This document shows, one piece after another, positions 16,557 through 26,715 of a DNA stretch of 64,000 nucleotides. Position 1 is the stretch's first letter; each line of letters starts with the position of its first letter. The DNA is from an uncultured Spirochaetaceae bacterium. GTDB lineage: Bacteria; Spirochaetota; Spirochaetia; Treponematales; Treponemataceae. The position numbers and the translations under genes were made by a program. Under the pieces are notes generated by a model, which was given only the letters and a program-made list of their open reading frames with translations, had not been told where the DNA came from and ran no database searches. The stretch lies in NCBI GenBank assembly GCA_902789325.1, contig CADANN010000017.1:1-64000 (forward strand). Reading direction: 5' to 3'.

Positions 16557-18529
16557 TTTGTGCTTCCTTCTGACTTTTCGGTTGCCAGTCTGCTGCAGGG
16601 AACTTTCAAAACAATATTCATGCCCTCGTTAGGTTTTGTGTAAAATTCAACCTTTCCGCCAATAAGGTTCATGCTTTCTATGATATTCCTTACACCAAAG
16701 TGGTGCTTATTTTTTGTCATTTCCTTTTGCTCGCAGCCGATTCCGTCATCAATTACAACGATTTTAAGCATTTCTTTATCTTCCAGTTCTTCATTGCTTA
16801 TCAGAATATTGACAGAAGTTGCAAAGGAATGTTTTTCTATGTTTGTAAGAATCTCCTGGAATACGCGGATAACATATTTTGAAACTTCCAGCGAAAATAC
16901 AGGTACATAAAAGGCTGTGTCGGTGTTAATGGAACATGGTATATTTGTTTTTTGAGAAAACTGCTTGCAGAGAGTATCTATTACAGAAAGAAGTTCCAGA
17001 TGATTTGTTCCAGCCCCCTGTCCGTCTTTATTTTCTGCAAGGCTGATTTCGGCAGGACTCAGATTGTAGCAGATATTGCGCAGAAGGATTACGGTGTTTG
17101 TAATCTCTTTTACTATCTGTTTTTGTTTTTCCAAATCTTCTGGCTGGACTTTCAGCATTTCTACATCTGTACGGATTGCCCTGACTGTCTGAACTACAGA
17201 ATCATGAAGGTCTCGCGAGATTTTTGTGCGTTCCTTATTTTGAATTGTGAATATAAAGCGTTTGTCTTTTTTGTTCAGGTGCTGCTGATATTTTTTAGAT
17301 TGTAGGGTGATGATGAGGATGATTGCCAGTGTAAGAAGAATGAATAAGATGATAGAGATGAGAAAACATATGTTACTTGAAGATGATGCAGACAGAGTTT
17401 GTATTTTATCAGCAGGTTTGTATGCTTTGTTTAATTTGTTTAAATAAGAAATCATCTCTTGATAGCCATCCTGCTTAAAAAGATTTTCTTCCTTATAGGC
17501 CCACCAGCTTTCTCCATTTATATCACGCAATAAAAGATAACCTTTATAACTGATTACGCTTTGTTCAATATCATCCATTGTTTTTACAGGACAGATTTTT
17601 ACAGTTTTCAAGACCTTATTTTCTTCTGCTGCAATTTTTCCGTCTTTATCTTCCAGTAAATAAGGCGTCAAATAATCTATAACCCATTTTTCATATTGAT
17701 TTCCTGCTCCATCTGTTGCAGTTTGGGGATGTGAGTTTTCTTTTATAAGCCATATTCCATCGTCTGATTCAATAAAGGCACAATCATAAAGGGCTTTTTT
17801 ACAAAGGGTATCTTTTAAAAAAGGATTTCCGTTTAGTGTATAAGCTGATTTTTCTGTGATGTTGCCATTTTCAATTCGTTTTAAATAATTGTGCAGAAAA
17901 ATGTATATGTCTGTTGAAAAAAAATACAGATTGTTTTCACGTATGTATGATAGTGCCTCTTTGTCTGTAAGAAGCTGTCCATTTTCTGTTTTTACACAGA
18001 AAGATTTTTCACAGGAATCTGAAATTGAATAAACATAATCCAGAAATAAGTTGTAGTCATCATACTTTTCAAAGGAATCCCAAAGGGAAAAAAACATCCA
18101 GTCTGCAGGAAGAAAATATCTTTTCATCCCTTCTTTGCAGAATTTGCCCTTTACTTTAGAAAAAGAATAAAGTCCTGCATCATAATAAATATTATGATTG
18201 TTTACATACTGTGGACTTGCATTAATATTATAATATAAGGTTTCAGATTTTTTACTGTAATACATTTCTGAATTATAATAAGTATAATCTGGTTTGCTTT
18301 CAAAAATTACATTGTATTCAGACCTTTTATTATTTACATAAAGCAGAATATTTTGCTTTTTAAGTGTAGATTTTAACTCAATGAAGTCATAATGTTTATC
18401 AATATGTATGATTTTATTTACAGAGTATTCAGGAAATTCTTCATAAAAAGAGTTTTCCTGAGCATAAACATTTAAAGTAGAGAAAAAAAATAAACTTATA
18501 AAGCAAAACAAAAAATTCTTGAAGTTCAT
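16553..18529 (-). CDS. NarL-type sensor histidine kinase
   Basis: This 658-residue kinase has a signal peptide, a long extracytoplasmic region (about 25-385), one membrane helix (about 390-412, ICFLISIILFILLTLAII) and a HisKA_3 domain with phosphoaccepting His442 in RDLHDSVVQ. A C-terminal ATPase domain follows (VVIDDGIG, then HHFGVRNI). The sensor region is Tyr-rich and was not recognised. It lies nine bases downstream of the double-GH5 gene and overlaps the regulator by four bases. The periplasmic part may sense sugars released by that enzyme; this is inference. Confidence 0.87.
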   Translation of the reverse strand: MNFKNFLFCFISLFFFSTLNVYAQENSFYEEFPEYSVNKIIHIDKHYDFIELKSTLKKQNILLYVNNKRSEYNVIFESKPDYTYYNSEMYYSKKSETLYYNINASPQYVNNHNIYYDAGLYSFSKVKGKFCKEGMKRYFLPADWMFFSLWDSFEKYDDYNLFLDYVYSISDSCEKSFCVKTENGQLLTDKEALSYIRENNLYFFSTDIYIFLHNYLKRIENGNITEKSAYTLNGNPFLKDTLCKKALYDCAFIESDDGIWLIKENSHPQTATDGAGNQYEKWVIDYLTPYLLEDKDGKIAAEENKVLKTVKICPVKTMDDIEQSVISYKGYLLLRDINGESWWAYKEENLFKQDGYQEMISYLNKLNKAYKPADKIQTLSASSSSNICFLISIILFILLTLAIILIITLQSKKYQQHLNKKDKRFIFTIQNKERTKISRDLHDSVVQTVRAIRTDVEMLKVQPEDLEKQKQIVKEITNTVILLRNICYNLSPAEISLAENKDGQGAGTNHLELLSVIDTLCKQFSQKTNIPCSINTDTAFYVPVFSLEVSKYVIRVFQEILTNIEKHSFATSVNILISNEELEDKEMLKIVVIDDGIGCEQKEMTKNKHHFGVRNIIESMNLIGGKVEFYTKPNEGMNIVLKVPCSRLATEKSEGSTK

Positions 18530-18538
18530 AATGATATT

Positions 18539-21500
18539 TTATTGATATTGTGCAGCATTAGTCCAGTCATAAGCAAGAATCCCCGGTATATATTTTCCGT
18601 TGATTTGCAGGAATAAGTCTGACAAGTGAAAATCAAGAATACACATTCCGTATTTTCCTGCAAGTTTTGCTAAATCAGATAAAGGAGGAAGAACTTCTTC
18701 GGCAGTAAGGACGTGTCCCAGTTTGTATGGAAGACTGTCTTTATTGTTGATATCAGCATTTGAAGTAGGCCCGATTTCTCCAATTACAACAGGGATTCCT
18801 TTTTCTACAAAGTTTTTATTAAGGTTTTCAAAAGCCGCTTCCAGGTCTGGATAGTCATTTTCTTCTTCTTTCCATAAATGATCCCACATTGGGTATTTAT
18901 GTACAGTTAGAATAAGTTTGTTCTGGGCTGTGTCAGCCGGCATTTTAAATACATCAGCTTCCAGACTTACATCATTATATAATCCGCTATCAAACTGGCA
19001 GCAAACATTTGGAATTAAGACAAACCGTTTTGCATTGTTTCCACCGCTTGCACGGATTGTATCAAGAACAAGCTGATTGTATTGATTTACAAGTCTTGCA
19101 GAATCCTGGCAAATTGAACATCCCTTTTGAACTCCCCAATGCTCGTGTCTGTTTCCCGGCTCGTTCATTGTTTCAAAAATAAGGTGCTCATCGTAGGAAT
19201 TGTTAAAGGCTTTTGTGATTTGTTCCCAGATTGCTTTTAAGAAACGTTCTGATTCAGCAATGTCGGCAGCAGTGTTTCTTGCAATATAACCTTCATGATA
19301 TTTTAATGGTGAGTTCATATTTGGTCTTATATCATGGTGTGAATTCAAAATTACATAAAAGCCCAGCTCGTAAGCACAATCAACGGCTTGTTTTACAGTT
19401 TCCATCCAATTAGGGTCAATAGTGTATTTATCGTCAATAATATGATTGAACCAGGTTACGGGAATGCGGATTGATTTTGCATTTGATTTTCCATTTGAAT
19501 CTTTTCTGAACTTTGCTGCCAGATCTTCTATAACATCTTTTGACATTGTAAAACTCTTCCAATACCCTGCTCCATCCCAGTAAAGATAGGCATCGGCATC
19601 ATCTTCCATGCTGTTATAGGCTTCGTAACAGTTTCCAAGATTAAAGCCTACACCCATATCTTTTACCAGATTGATTGCAGAAATTGAATTATCAAAACTG
19701 ACTGGAGAAGCGGTATCAACTACGGGCTGCTTTGTTTCTTCGTCAGCAATATATGTTTTATCTGTAAAATAGATTTTCTTGATTTTTATTTTTGCTTCAC
19801 CATCCTTGTTCCTGCGGTGCAGTTTAATTTTAATTTTCTTTGATATTTTCAGATTTGATTCTTCTAATCTAAGGTAAGCCTTTGTATCAGCAGCTTTCAG
19901 GGTAAGTGTGGAGTCGGGATTTCCTTCATTGTAAAAGTTGTTGTCTCCTTCATCGTATATTGCGCACAAAATAAGCATTCCTTCCAGATTTTCATATTCA
20001 ATACAAATATAATTTCCCTTTGCTTCATATTCTGGAGTCAATGCAAAATCTGCATACTGTTGTGTAAGCTGTAAAGTCTGCGTGTCTGTATCATAAGAGC
20101 CCTGTCCTTCTGCAATCCAGAAATTATTACCAATTATGATTTCATTTTCATCTTCATTTGTTTTGGCTGTTTCTAAATATTCATTTACCAGGCGTTTTGT
20201 AAAGTCCAGATTTCCAAGTCCGTATTCACGGGGAAACATAATCACAGACATACCGTACTTTGCGGCAATTTTTGTAAGGTCGGAGCATGGGGCATAAGCT
20301 TCTTCTTCTGTAAGGGGACGTCCAAGGGCTTTTTCAATACTGTCTGTTCCGCATGGACCGATTTCTCCCATGACAATAGGAATTCCTTTTTCTATAAATT
20401 TTTCATTTAATTTTGAGAATTCTTCTTCCATAAGAGATAAATCCCAGCTTTGGCTTTTCCATAAATGGTCGTTCAAAGGATAATGATGGAGTGTTAAAAT
20501 CAGTTTATCATTTGCAGAGCTGATGTCGGCTGGCATTTTAAAATCGTTATCATCCAGTGCAGAACGGTGGCTGTCTGCGGCATTTGGAATCAGTACGAAA
20601 CGTTTTGCATTGTTTCCGCCACTTTCACGGATTGTGTCCAGACATAGCTGATTAAAGCGGTTTGCCAGTTCTATTTGATTTTCACATTCAGGACAACCTT
20701 TTAGACAGTCCCAGTGAGTTGATGTATGGTCAGTATTTCGAGGTTCATTCAATGTTTCAAAAATCAAATGTTCATTATAGCTGTTGTTGAAGGCTGTACA
20801 AATCTGTTTCCAGACAGCCTTTAAGAAACGTTCAGATTCTTCAATATCAGCCTGGTTATTCCTTAAAATATATCCTTCGTGATATTTAATCGGGCTTGTC
20901 ATTTTGTCATGCACGTCATGGTGTGTGTTTAGAATTACGTAGTATCCTTCGCTATAAGCCCAGTCTACAACCTCTTTTACCATTTTCATCCATTGAGGAT
21001 CTATAGTGTATTTATCATCAATTATGTGATTGAACCAGGTAACAGGAATACGGATTGTTTTTACACCGCTTGTTTCCAAAGATTTTATCATATCTTGAGT
21101 AGTAAGCGGCTGTCCCCAGTCAAGACAGACTCCAAGACCATCTGTAAGGGACCCCCAGGAGTCAAAATAATTACCCAGGTTTACGCCGTATTCCATTTTT
21201 TTTACGAAATCTTTTGATGATATGCTGTTATTAAAGGAAACTGGTGTCGCTGTTGCATCAACTACTGGTGAATCTATACTTCTTTCATCTGAAAAATATA
21301 TTTTGTTGATTTTAACTTTTACTTTTTCACTTGTGCAGTAAAGCCAGATTTCTTTGACTTTTTTTGTTCCAGATAGAGGCAGTTGAACTTTTGAAGTCAA
21401 CTGACATGAGATGCTGTCGTCTGTGTCATCATCATATTTTGCGCCAAAACGCAATCTGCCTTCTAACACTGTATATTCAAAGCAGAGATATTTTCCTTTT

Positions 21501-21778
21501 GTTTCAAGATTATCTGTAAGAAGTTTTGCTCCCTGCCATTCGCCTTGCATTTCAAGGAGTCCTGTTTCTTTATTGTAAGAACCTTTTTCACTTGGCCAGA
21601 TGGAAAACTCATTTATCTTAATTTCCATCTTTTGAGTATTTTCAATCTGTTCATTTTCTTCCTGATTATTTTGTTCAGGTTGATTTTCCGGTTCTTTTGT
21701 TGTGTTTGGAGACGGGCATCCCGTTAGACTAAAAATTACTAAGAAGATTGATAAAATAAGTTTTCCAGTTTTTTTCAT
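18539..21778 (-). CDS. Tandem double-GH5 endoglucanase, lipoprotein
   Basis: This 1079-residue lipoprotein (lipobox LTGC) carries the same two-part module twice: a beta-rich, probably carbohydrate-binding region followed by a GH5 catalytic domain. In the first GH5 the acid/base is Glu345 (NEP) and the nucleophile Glu472 (GEIGP). In the second they are Glu873 and Glu1001. The roughly 528-residue offset shows internal duplication. Both copies share VNLGN/FNLGN, RIPVTWFNHI and ILNTHHD-type motifs of endo-beta-1,4-glucanases. ATG 21778 follows CGAGG; a 47-codon upstream extension lacks a signal peptide at its start. It is probably surface-anchored and acts on cellulose or related glucans. Confidence 0.9.
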   Translation of the reverse strand: MKKTGKLILSIFLVIFSLTGCPSPNTTKEPENQPEQNNQEENEQIENTQKMEIKINEFSIWPSEKGSYNKETGLLEMQGEWQGAKLLTDNLETKGKYLCFEYTVLEGRLRFGAKYDDDTDDSISCQLTSKVQLPLSGTKKVKEIWLYCTSEKVKVKINKIYFSDERSIDSPVVDATATPVSFNNSISSKDFVKKMEYGVNLGNYFDSWGSLTDGLGVCLDWGQPLTTQDMIKSLETSGVKTIRIPVTWFNHIIDDKYTIDPQWMKMVKEVVDWAYSEGYYVILNTHHDVHDKMTSPIKYHEGYILRNNQADIEESERFLKAVWKQICTAFNNSYNEHLIFETLNEPRNTDHTSTHWDCLKGCPECENQIELANRFNQLCLDTIRESGGNNAKRFVLIPNAADSHRSALDDNDFKMPADISSANDKLILTLHHYPLNDHLWKSQSWDLSLMEEEFSKLNEKFIEKGIPIVMGEIGPCGTDSIEKALGRPLTEEEAYAPCSDLTKIAAKYGMSVIMFPREYGLGNLDFTKRLVNEYLETAKTNEDENEIIIGNNFWIAEGQGSYDTDTQTLQLTQQYADFALTPEYEAKGNYICIEYENLEGMLILCAIYDEGDNNFYNEGNPDSTLTLKAADTKAYLRLEESNLKISKKIKIKLHRRNKDGEAKIKIKKIYFTDKTYIADEETKQPVVDTASPVSFDNSISAINLVKDMGVGFNLGNCYEAYNSMEDDADAYLYWDGAGYWKSFTMSKDVIEDLAAKFRKDSNGKSNAKSIRIPVTWFNHIIDDKYTIDPNWMETVKQAVDCAYELGFYVILNSHHDIRPNMNSPLKYHEGYIARNTAADIAESERFLKAIWEQITKAFNNSYDEHLIFETMNEPGNRHEHWGVQKGCSICQDSARLVNQYNQLVLDTIRASGGNNAKRFVLIPNVCCQFDSGLYNDVSLEADVFKMPADTAQNKLILTVHKYPMWDHLWKEEENDYPDLEAAFENLNKNFVEKGIPVVIGEIGPTSNADINNKDSLPYKLGHVLTAEEVLPPLSDLAKLAGKYGMCILDFHLSDLFLQINGKYIPGILAYDWTNAAQYQ

Positions 21779-21839
21779 ATATACCTCGTTCTTTAATTTT
21801 ACATCAAGAATGAGGCTACAGATGGGAGAAAAACTCCTT

Positions 21840-22838
21840 TTATTTATGTATCGAAGTCTTTTTAATTCCAAATTCCCCGTTAATAACCTTATCTCCCCAG
21901 TCAGAAAGACGGCTTCCATCCCAGTCTTCTGTCATATCAAGATATTCTACCCCGCCAGAATTGCCCTTCCAGCTCCAGGCAAGCCAGCCTATTTGATTTT
22001 CCTGACAGTATTTCATGAGGTAATCTTCTTTTACGTCTCCGTCTGAGTGTTTCCAACCAAACTCACCTACACAGACACAAAGATTCTGTTTTGTAGCACC
22101 TTCAAGATTAAAACGGATGAGCCAGTTAAAGCGGCCAGACATTCCGTACATGTGAACGGAAAACATTGTATTTTTAAGAGGATCTGAATTAAATACTTCT
22201 GCACCGTATTTACGAATTGAATATCCGAACTGGCCCCAGCCTGCTGCATCAACCATAATGGTATTTTTGATTCCAGCTTCTCTTATTATAGGAATGACTT
22301 TTGTGTACCCGTCACGCCAGACTTTTGATTTCCAGCCTCCACACCACTCATTGGCTATATTCAGAATACAATAACTTTCTGTACCAGCAAGTACATCAGC
22401 CATTTCACACCAGTATTCAGCTATCCGGGTAAGAACATCTATATCATCTGAACCTGTACCATCATGAACTTCTACAATTGGAAGCATTCCACGTGAGGTT
22501 GTAGCTTCAATAGAATTTCTGAGAGAGACCTTGTCATCTTTTTTCCATCTCTGGCCATCAGAAAGAACGATTCTTATAGTGTTTGCGCCTGTAGAAGCAA
22601 TTGAGTCAAAAGCAACTTTTTCTTCATTTGGAAACCAGTTATGACCATGATTTATTCCACGCATTATAAACGGAGTTCCATCAGCCGAACGCAAGGTGGT
22701 ACCATCAACATAAAAGCCTGTGTGTTCTAGGTGTGAATCAGCACCAGCAACCTGTTTGCTTGAGGAACATCCGATATATAACATGAAAGTAAAGGCGAAA
22801 ACAAAAAACTCAACTATAGGGAATAATCTTTCTTGCAT
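21840..22838 (-). CDS. GH5 mannanase-like glycosidase, lipoprotein
   Basis: This 332-residue protein has a lipoprotein signal (LYIGC) followed at once by a compact GH5 domain. The opening (FYVDGTTLRSADG, then FIMRGINHGHNWF), the acid/base segment NIANEW and the nucleophile in VGEFGW match the bacterial endo-mannanase branch (GH5_8). It should cut beta-mannan on the cell surface. It has no binding module and its length is near minimal for the family. ATG 22838 has no Shine-Dalgarno but lies six bases after TATAAT, so it may be leaderless. It precedes the double-GH5 gene by 61 bases. Confidence 0.85.
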   Translation of the reverse strand: MQERLFPIVEFFVFAFTFMLYIGCSSSKQVAGADSHLEHTGFYVDGTTLRSADGTPFIMRGINHGHNWFPNEEKVAFDSIASTGANTIRIVLSDGQRWKKDDKVSLRNSIEATTSRGMLPIVEVHDGTGSDDIDVLTRIAEYWCEMADVLAGTESYCILNIANEWCGGWKSKVWRDGYTKVIPIIREAGIKNTIMVDAAGWGQFGYSIRKYGAEVFNSDPLKNTMFSVHMYGMSGRFNWLIRFNLEGATKQNLCVCVGEFGWKHSDGDVKEDYLMKYCQENQIGWLAWSWKGNSGGVEYLDMTEDWDGSRLSDWGDKVINGEFGIKKTSIHK

Positions 22839-22844
22839 ATTCTT

Positions 22845-22850
22845 ATTATA
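22845..22850 (-). promoter_or_regulatory. -10 box six bases before the GH5 mannanase start codon
   Basis: TATAAT on the minus strand ends at 22845 and the ATG begins at 22838. Transcription would start at or next to the A of the start codon. No good -35 match was found. Confidence 0.4.
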
Positions 22851-22863
22851 CCATAAGTTTTAA

Positions 22864-22901
22864 ACAAAAAAAGACACAGACTGTTAATCAATCTGTGTCT
22901 T
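22864..22901 (-). terminator. Intrinsic terminator after oppA
   Basis: AAGACACAGA (22871-22880) and TCTGTGTCTT (22892-22901) form a perfect 10-bp stem with an 11-base loop. Read on the minus strand it is followed by a run of seven or more U residues. It follows the oppA stop at 22947. Confidence 0.85.
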
Positions 22902-22912
22902 CTCGATAAAGA

Positions 22913-22933
22913 TTATCCGGTCAAGCCGGGTAA
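22913..22933. repeat. Single-hairpin palindromic repeat
   Basis: TTATCCGG (22913-22920) pairs with CCGGGTAA (22926-22933), with one G-T pair, around a TCAAG loop and followed by TGACA. It is a one-hairpin relative of the TGACA-flanked repeats at 13382, 15147, 40258 and 40910. Confidence 0.4.
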
Positions 22934-22946
22934 TGACACGACTAGA

Positions 22947-24689
22947 TTATCTACCGAACTGGCAGTCGTTGTTACCAGATGTAGAAATCCACATTTCGAG
23001 CATGTTGATTGGGTCGTTGAAGTCTGCAATCCAGCCTTCACGTGCAATGTCGAAATTTCCGTTCTTGCGTTCTTCAAGGAATACATTCCAGTCCTGAACC
23101 TGAATTGTCATCTTAATTCCGATTGAAGAGAAATCCTGCTGAATAGATTCTGCAATTGCAATGTGTGCAGAAGTCTGGTTTGTAAGATATTCAATTGATA
23201 TAGGAGTTTCAGAAGAAAGCTTTCCTTCTGCATCAAACTTAAAGCCTGCAGCCATAAGAAGTTCTTTTGCTTTTGCAAGTGTTCCTTCCTGATCATTACT
23301 GATTGCACTTGGATCATAATATCCCTGCTTAACAGCATCAGACTTGAATACTCCGTCGTTACCATCAGCCATTCCAAGTGGAATGAATGCATTTGCAGGA
23401 ACCTGACCTGTCTGAGCAATGTTTTCAACAATGTAATCACGATCAATGATAAGAGACAAAGCCTGTCTCATACAAGCAGCCTGTTCTGGAGTTTTACCTT
23501 CAAAGAGCTTTGATTTAGCATTGAATGCAACATAATATGTTCCAAGTTCATCTACAATGTGGAACTCTGAGTTCTTTGTTTCAAGAAGTTTTGCAATTTC
23601 ATCATTTGCAACTTCATCAATGAACTCAAGGTTACCTGCGTTGTAAGCAGCGAAGATTGCTGTATCATCAGCAGAAAGCATGAACTCAAGTTTTTCAACT
23701 GTTACTTTATCAGCATCGAACCAGTAAGGGTTCTTTTCATAAGTCATAGAAACATCATGTTTCCAGCTTGTACAAACATAAGCACCGTTACTTACAAAGC
23801 CTGCGTTTGTACACCATGCACCAGGTGCTTCTTTTGTTGAATTAGCTTCAACATACTTTTTGCAAACTGGATAGAATGTTGGGAATGCCATAAGATCTTC
23901 AATGTATGCACATGGTGCTGAAAGAACAAACTGAAGTGTTGTATCATCCAAAGCTTTTACATTCAAGTTTCCGTTATCGTATCCGTCAAAACCAGAGAAC
24001 ATATATTCATAGTCTGCTGCTGTGTCTGGAGATACAGCACGTTTCCAAGAATATTCAAAATCTGCTGCTGTAAGAGCTGAACCATCAGACCATTTAAGGT
24101 TCTTCTTCAAAGTAACTGTATATGTTAATCCATCATTTGAAACAGTATATTTTTCTGCACAAGCTGGTACTGTTACACCTTTTTCATTATATGTGTAAAG
24201 TCCAGAGAATGAGTTTGCAGCAAGACAAGCACCGTCTACAGAAGAGTTCAAAGCCGGGTCAAGATAATCAGGCTCTGAAGCAAGCTGGATTCTAAGTGTT
24301 TTAGAACCATTGCTGAGTTTTGAATACATAAAGAATTTTGTAGCGAATGCATTTGCATAGATACCGCTTACATAAGGTTTCTGCATGTAAACATCATTGT
24401 AATAGTACAATGGAATTACACAGTAGTTAGACATAAGAATGTCTTCTGCTTCGTGCATTTTCTTTGTACGAGAATCATAATTTGTTTCTGCCTTGATTTC
24501 CTTGATAAGATTGTCATACTTTGACCAGCCTGTAATCGGGTCAATGAATGCTTTGCTTACAAGTGAAGAAGCATCAGAAACTTTTGTTGTTGTTGCAGCT
24601 TCAGCCTTTGGTGCAGCTGCTTTTTTTGAACAACCGGTGATTGCGAGTACAGCAAGTGCACTTGCAATAAAAACTAGATTTTTTTTCAT
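22947..24689 (-). CDS. oppA: Oligopeptide-binding protein, apparently circularly permuted
   Basis: This 580-residue lipoprotein (AITGC, Cys20) is the binding protein of the oppBCDF importer just upstream. Residues 129 onward follow the usual OppA order (TLRIQLASEPDYLDPALN, LKWSDGSALTAADF, then DFNDPINMLEMW). The protein stops at SGNNDCQFGR, about 75 residues short of a normal C-terminus. The missing piece (GWSKYDNLI, MHEAEDILM, IPLYYYNDVYMQKPYV, then KFFMYS) lies at residues 53-123, between the signal peptide and the usual N-terminus. No such sequence follows the stop. ATG 24689 has an AGGAG site. Peptide binding may survive because both ends belong to one lobe in OppA. Confidence 0.88.
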   Translation of the reverse strand: MKKNLVFIASALAVLAITGCSKKAAAPKAEAATTTKVSDASSLVSKAFIDPITGWSKYDNLIKEIKAETNYDSRTKKMHEAEDILMSNYCVIPLYYYNDVYMQKPYVSGIYANAFATKFFMYSKLSNGSKTLRIQLASEPDYLDPALNSSVDGACLAANSFSGLYTYNEKGVTVPACAEKYTVSNDGLTYTVTLKKNLKWSDGSALTAADFEYSWKRAVSPDTAADYEYMFSGFDGYDNGNLNVKALDDTTLQFVLSAPCAYIEDLMAFPTFYPVCKKYVEANSTKEAPGAWCTNAGFVSNGAYVCTSWKHDVSMTYEKNPYWFDADKVTVEKLEFMLSADDTAIFAAYNAGNLEFIDEVANDEIAKLLETKNSEFHIVDELGTYYVAFNAKSKLFEGKTPEQAACMRQALSLIIDRDYIVENIAQTGQVPANAFIPLGMADGNDGVFKSDAVKQGYYDPSAISNDQEGTLAKAKELLMAAGFKFDAEGKLSSETPISIEYLTNQTSAHIAIAESIQQDFSSIGIKMTIQVQDWNVFLEERKNGNFDIAREGWIADFNDPINMLEMWISTSGNNDCQFGR

Positions 24690-24731
24690 AAATATTTCTC
24701 CTCTAAAATATTTGCATAATTAATAGGCCAC

Positions 24732-25697
24732 TTATTTATTGTGGCAGGCAGCAAAGTGTCCGTTGCCTCTGTCTGTTAACGGTGGCATTTCTTTTTCACA
24801 CTTCTCTGTCGCATATTTACAGCGGGTTCTGAATGGACATCCTTCCGACATAGCAAGCGGACTCGGAACATCCCCTTCGAGTACAATACGCTGTCGGCTT
24901 CTTTCCAGTTTTGGATCTGGAATAGGAACTGCAGAAAGCAGGCTGATTGAATATGGATGGATTGGGCTGTTACAAACTTCATCTGCATCTCCAATTTCAA
25001 CAAGCTTACCAAGATACATTACTGCAATTCGTTTTGAAATATGCTGAACAACAAGAAGGTCGTGAGCAATAAAAAGATAAGAAAGACCAAGCTTTGCCTG
25101 AAGCTCTTCAAACATATTAATAATCTGAGCCTGAATGGAAACATCGAGCGCAGAAACTGGTTCGTCGCAGACAATAAAATCTGGTCTTACAGCAAGTGCA
25201 CGTGCAATACCAATACGCTGTCTCTGACCGCCAGAGAACTCATGAGCATAACGGGTTGCATGCTCTGCGTTAAGTCCAACTAACTCCATAAGACTCAGGA
25301 TTTTTTCACGGCGTTCACTGCGGCTTGAATAAAGCTTATGAACATCCAGTGGTTCACCAATAATGTCTTCAACTGTCATGCGAGGATTCAAAGATGAATA
25401 AGGATCCTGGAAAACCATCTGCATTTTCTTTCGCATTTCGTTGATGTTTTTATCAGTTATTTCCTGGCCTTCAAAAATTACTTTACCATCAGTTGGTTTA
25501 TAAAGCTGAAGCAATGTGCGTCCAACTGTAGTTTTACCACATCCAGACTCACCTACCAGACCAAGTGTTTCTCCACGATTAATAGTAAAAGAAACTCCGT
25601 CTACAGCTTTTAAGGTCAGCTTTTTAAATCCTGATTTTACAGGAAAATATTTTTTAAGATTTTGTACTTCAAGAATTACGTTTGAATTGTCGCTCAT
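24732..25697 (-). CDS. oppF: Oligopeptide ABC transporter ATP-binding protein OppF
   Basis: This 321-residue ATPase has a Walker A (GESGCGKTT), a signature SGGQRQR and a Walker B/D-loop ([10 protein letters not shown]). The C-terminal extension ([17 protein letters not shown]) is the cysteine-rich oligopeptide-transporter tail that can hold an iron-sulphur cluster in this subfamily. Its ATG overlaps the oppD stop (TAATG). It powers peptide import together with OppD. Confidence 0.95.
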   Translation of the reverse strand: MSDNSNVILEVQNLKKYFPVKSGFKKLTLKAVDGVSFTINRGETLGLVGESGCGKTTVGRTLLQLYKPTDGKVIFEGQEITDKNINEMRKKMQMVFQDPYSSLNPRMTVEDIIGEPLDVHKLYSSRSERREKILSLMELVGLNAEHATRYAHEFSGGQRQRIGIARALAVRPDFIVCDEPVSALDVSIQAQIINMFEELQAKLGLSYLFIAHDLLVVQHISKRIAVMYLGKLVEIGDADEVCNSPIHPYSISLLSAVPIPDPKLERSRQRIVLEGDVPSPLAMSEGCPFRTRCKYATEKCEKEMPPLTDRGNGHFAACHNK

Positions 25698-26704
25698 TAC
25701 TGTACCTCCGGATTTTCAGACATTTCTTCCAATGCCTCTTTTACGTTCATCCAGCAGGATGCAATATGATTATCATTAATGAATAATTCCTCAGGTGGTT
25801 CTGTAAGACAAATCTTCATTGCATTTTTACAACGTGTACAGAAAGAACAGCCCTTTGGAAGATTCAGAAGATTGATTGGAGTACCTGCAATAGGCTCCAG
25901 CTTCTGATTCATATTTGTTGTATTTGGAATTGATTTAAGCAAGCCTTTTGTATATTCATGCTTTGAATTATAGAAGATTTCATCAGCAGTTCCGCGTTCG
26001 CAAACCTTACCGCCATACATAACGATAATGTCATCACACATGTTTGCAATAACACCAAGGTCATGGGTAACAAGAATTACTGCCATACCCATTTTCTTTT
26101 GAAGCTTCTGAATCTCTTCAAGAATCTGTGCCTGAATTGTTACATCGAGCGCAGTTGTCGGTTCATCAGCAATAAGAACATCTGGTTCACAGGCAAGTGC
26201 CATTGCAATCATAACACGCTGGCGCATACCACCGGAAAGTTCAAACGGATACTGCTTAAGACGACGCTCTGGTTCGTTAATTCCAACTAGCTCAAGCATC
26301 TCTATAGCACGCGCATGAAGTTCCTTGCCTTTTTTATCTGTATGAAGTTTGATTGCTTCTTTAAGCTGATTTCCAATTGTAAAAACCGGATTCAAACTTG
26401 TCATAGGATCCTGGAAAATAATTGAACAGCATTTACCGCGGAACTTTCTCATTTCATCAGCAGAATATTCAAGAATATTCTGACCCTTATACAAAACTTT
26501 TCCGCTTTTTACAGAACCATTATCTGCAAGAATCTGCATAATAGAATATGCAGTTACACTCTTTCCAGATCCAGATTCACCTACAATTCCAAGAATCTCA
26601 CCGGCATGTAAATCAAAAGAAAGTCCGTTTACTGCCTGAACTTCACCTTTGTCGGTTTTAAATGTTGTATGTAAATCATCAACTCGTAACAAAATCTCTT
26701 TCAT
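25697..26704 (-). CDS. oppD: Oligopeptide ABC transporter ATP-binding protein OppD
   Basis: This 335-residue ATPase has a Walker A (GESGSGKS), signature LSGGMRQR and Walker [11 protein letters not shown]. The C-terminal [17 protein letters not shown] tail is characteristic of OppD/DppD. It lies 11 bases after oppC with an AGGTG ribosome site and is coupled to oppF. Confidence 0.95.
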   Translation of the reverse strand: MKEILLRVDDLHTTFKTDKGEVQAVNGLSFDLHAGEILGIVGESGSGKSVTAYSIMQILADNGSVKSGKVLYKGQNILEYSADEMRKFRGKCCSIIFQDPMTSLNPVFTIGNQLKEAIKLHTDKKGKELHARAIEMLELVGINEPERRLKQYPFELSGGMRQRVMIAMALACEPDVLIADEPTTALDVTIQAQILEEIQKLQKKMGMAVILVTHDLGVIANMCDDIIVMYGGKVCERGTADEIFYNSKHEYTKGLLKSIPNTTNMNQKLEPIAGTPINLLNLPKGCSFCTRCKNAMKICLTEPPEELFINDNHIASCWMNVKEALEEMSENPEVQ

Positions 26705-26715
26705 ATTACATACAC

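Noticed and set aside
21779..21919. 47-codon extension of the double-GH5 protein
   Set aside because: It would bury the lipoprotein signal peptide inside the chain; ATG 21778 has a ribosome site and gives a proper signal.
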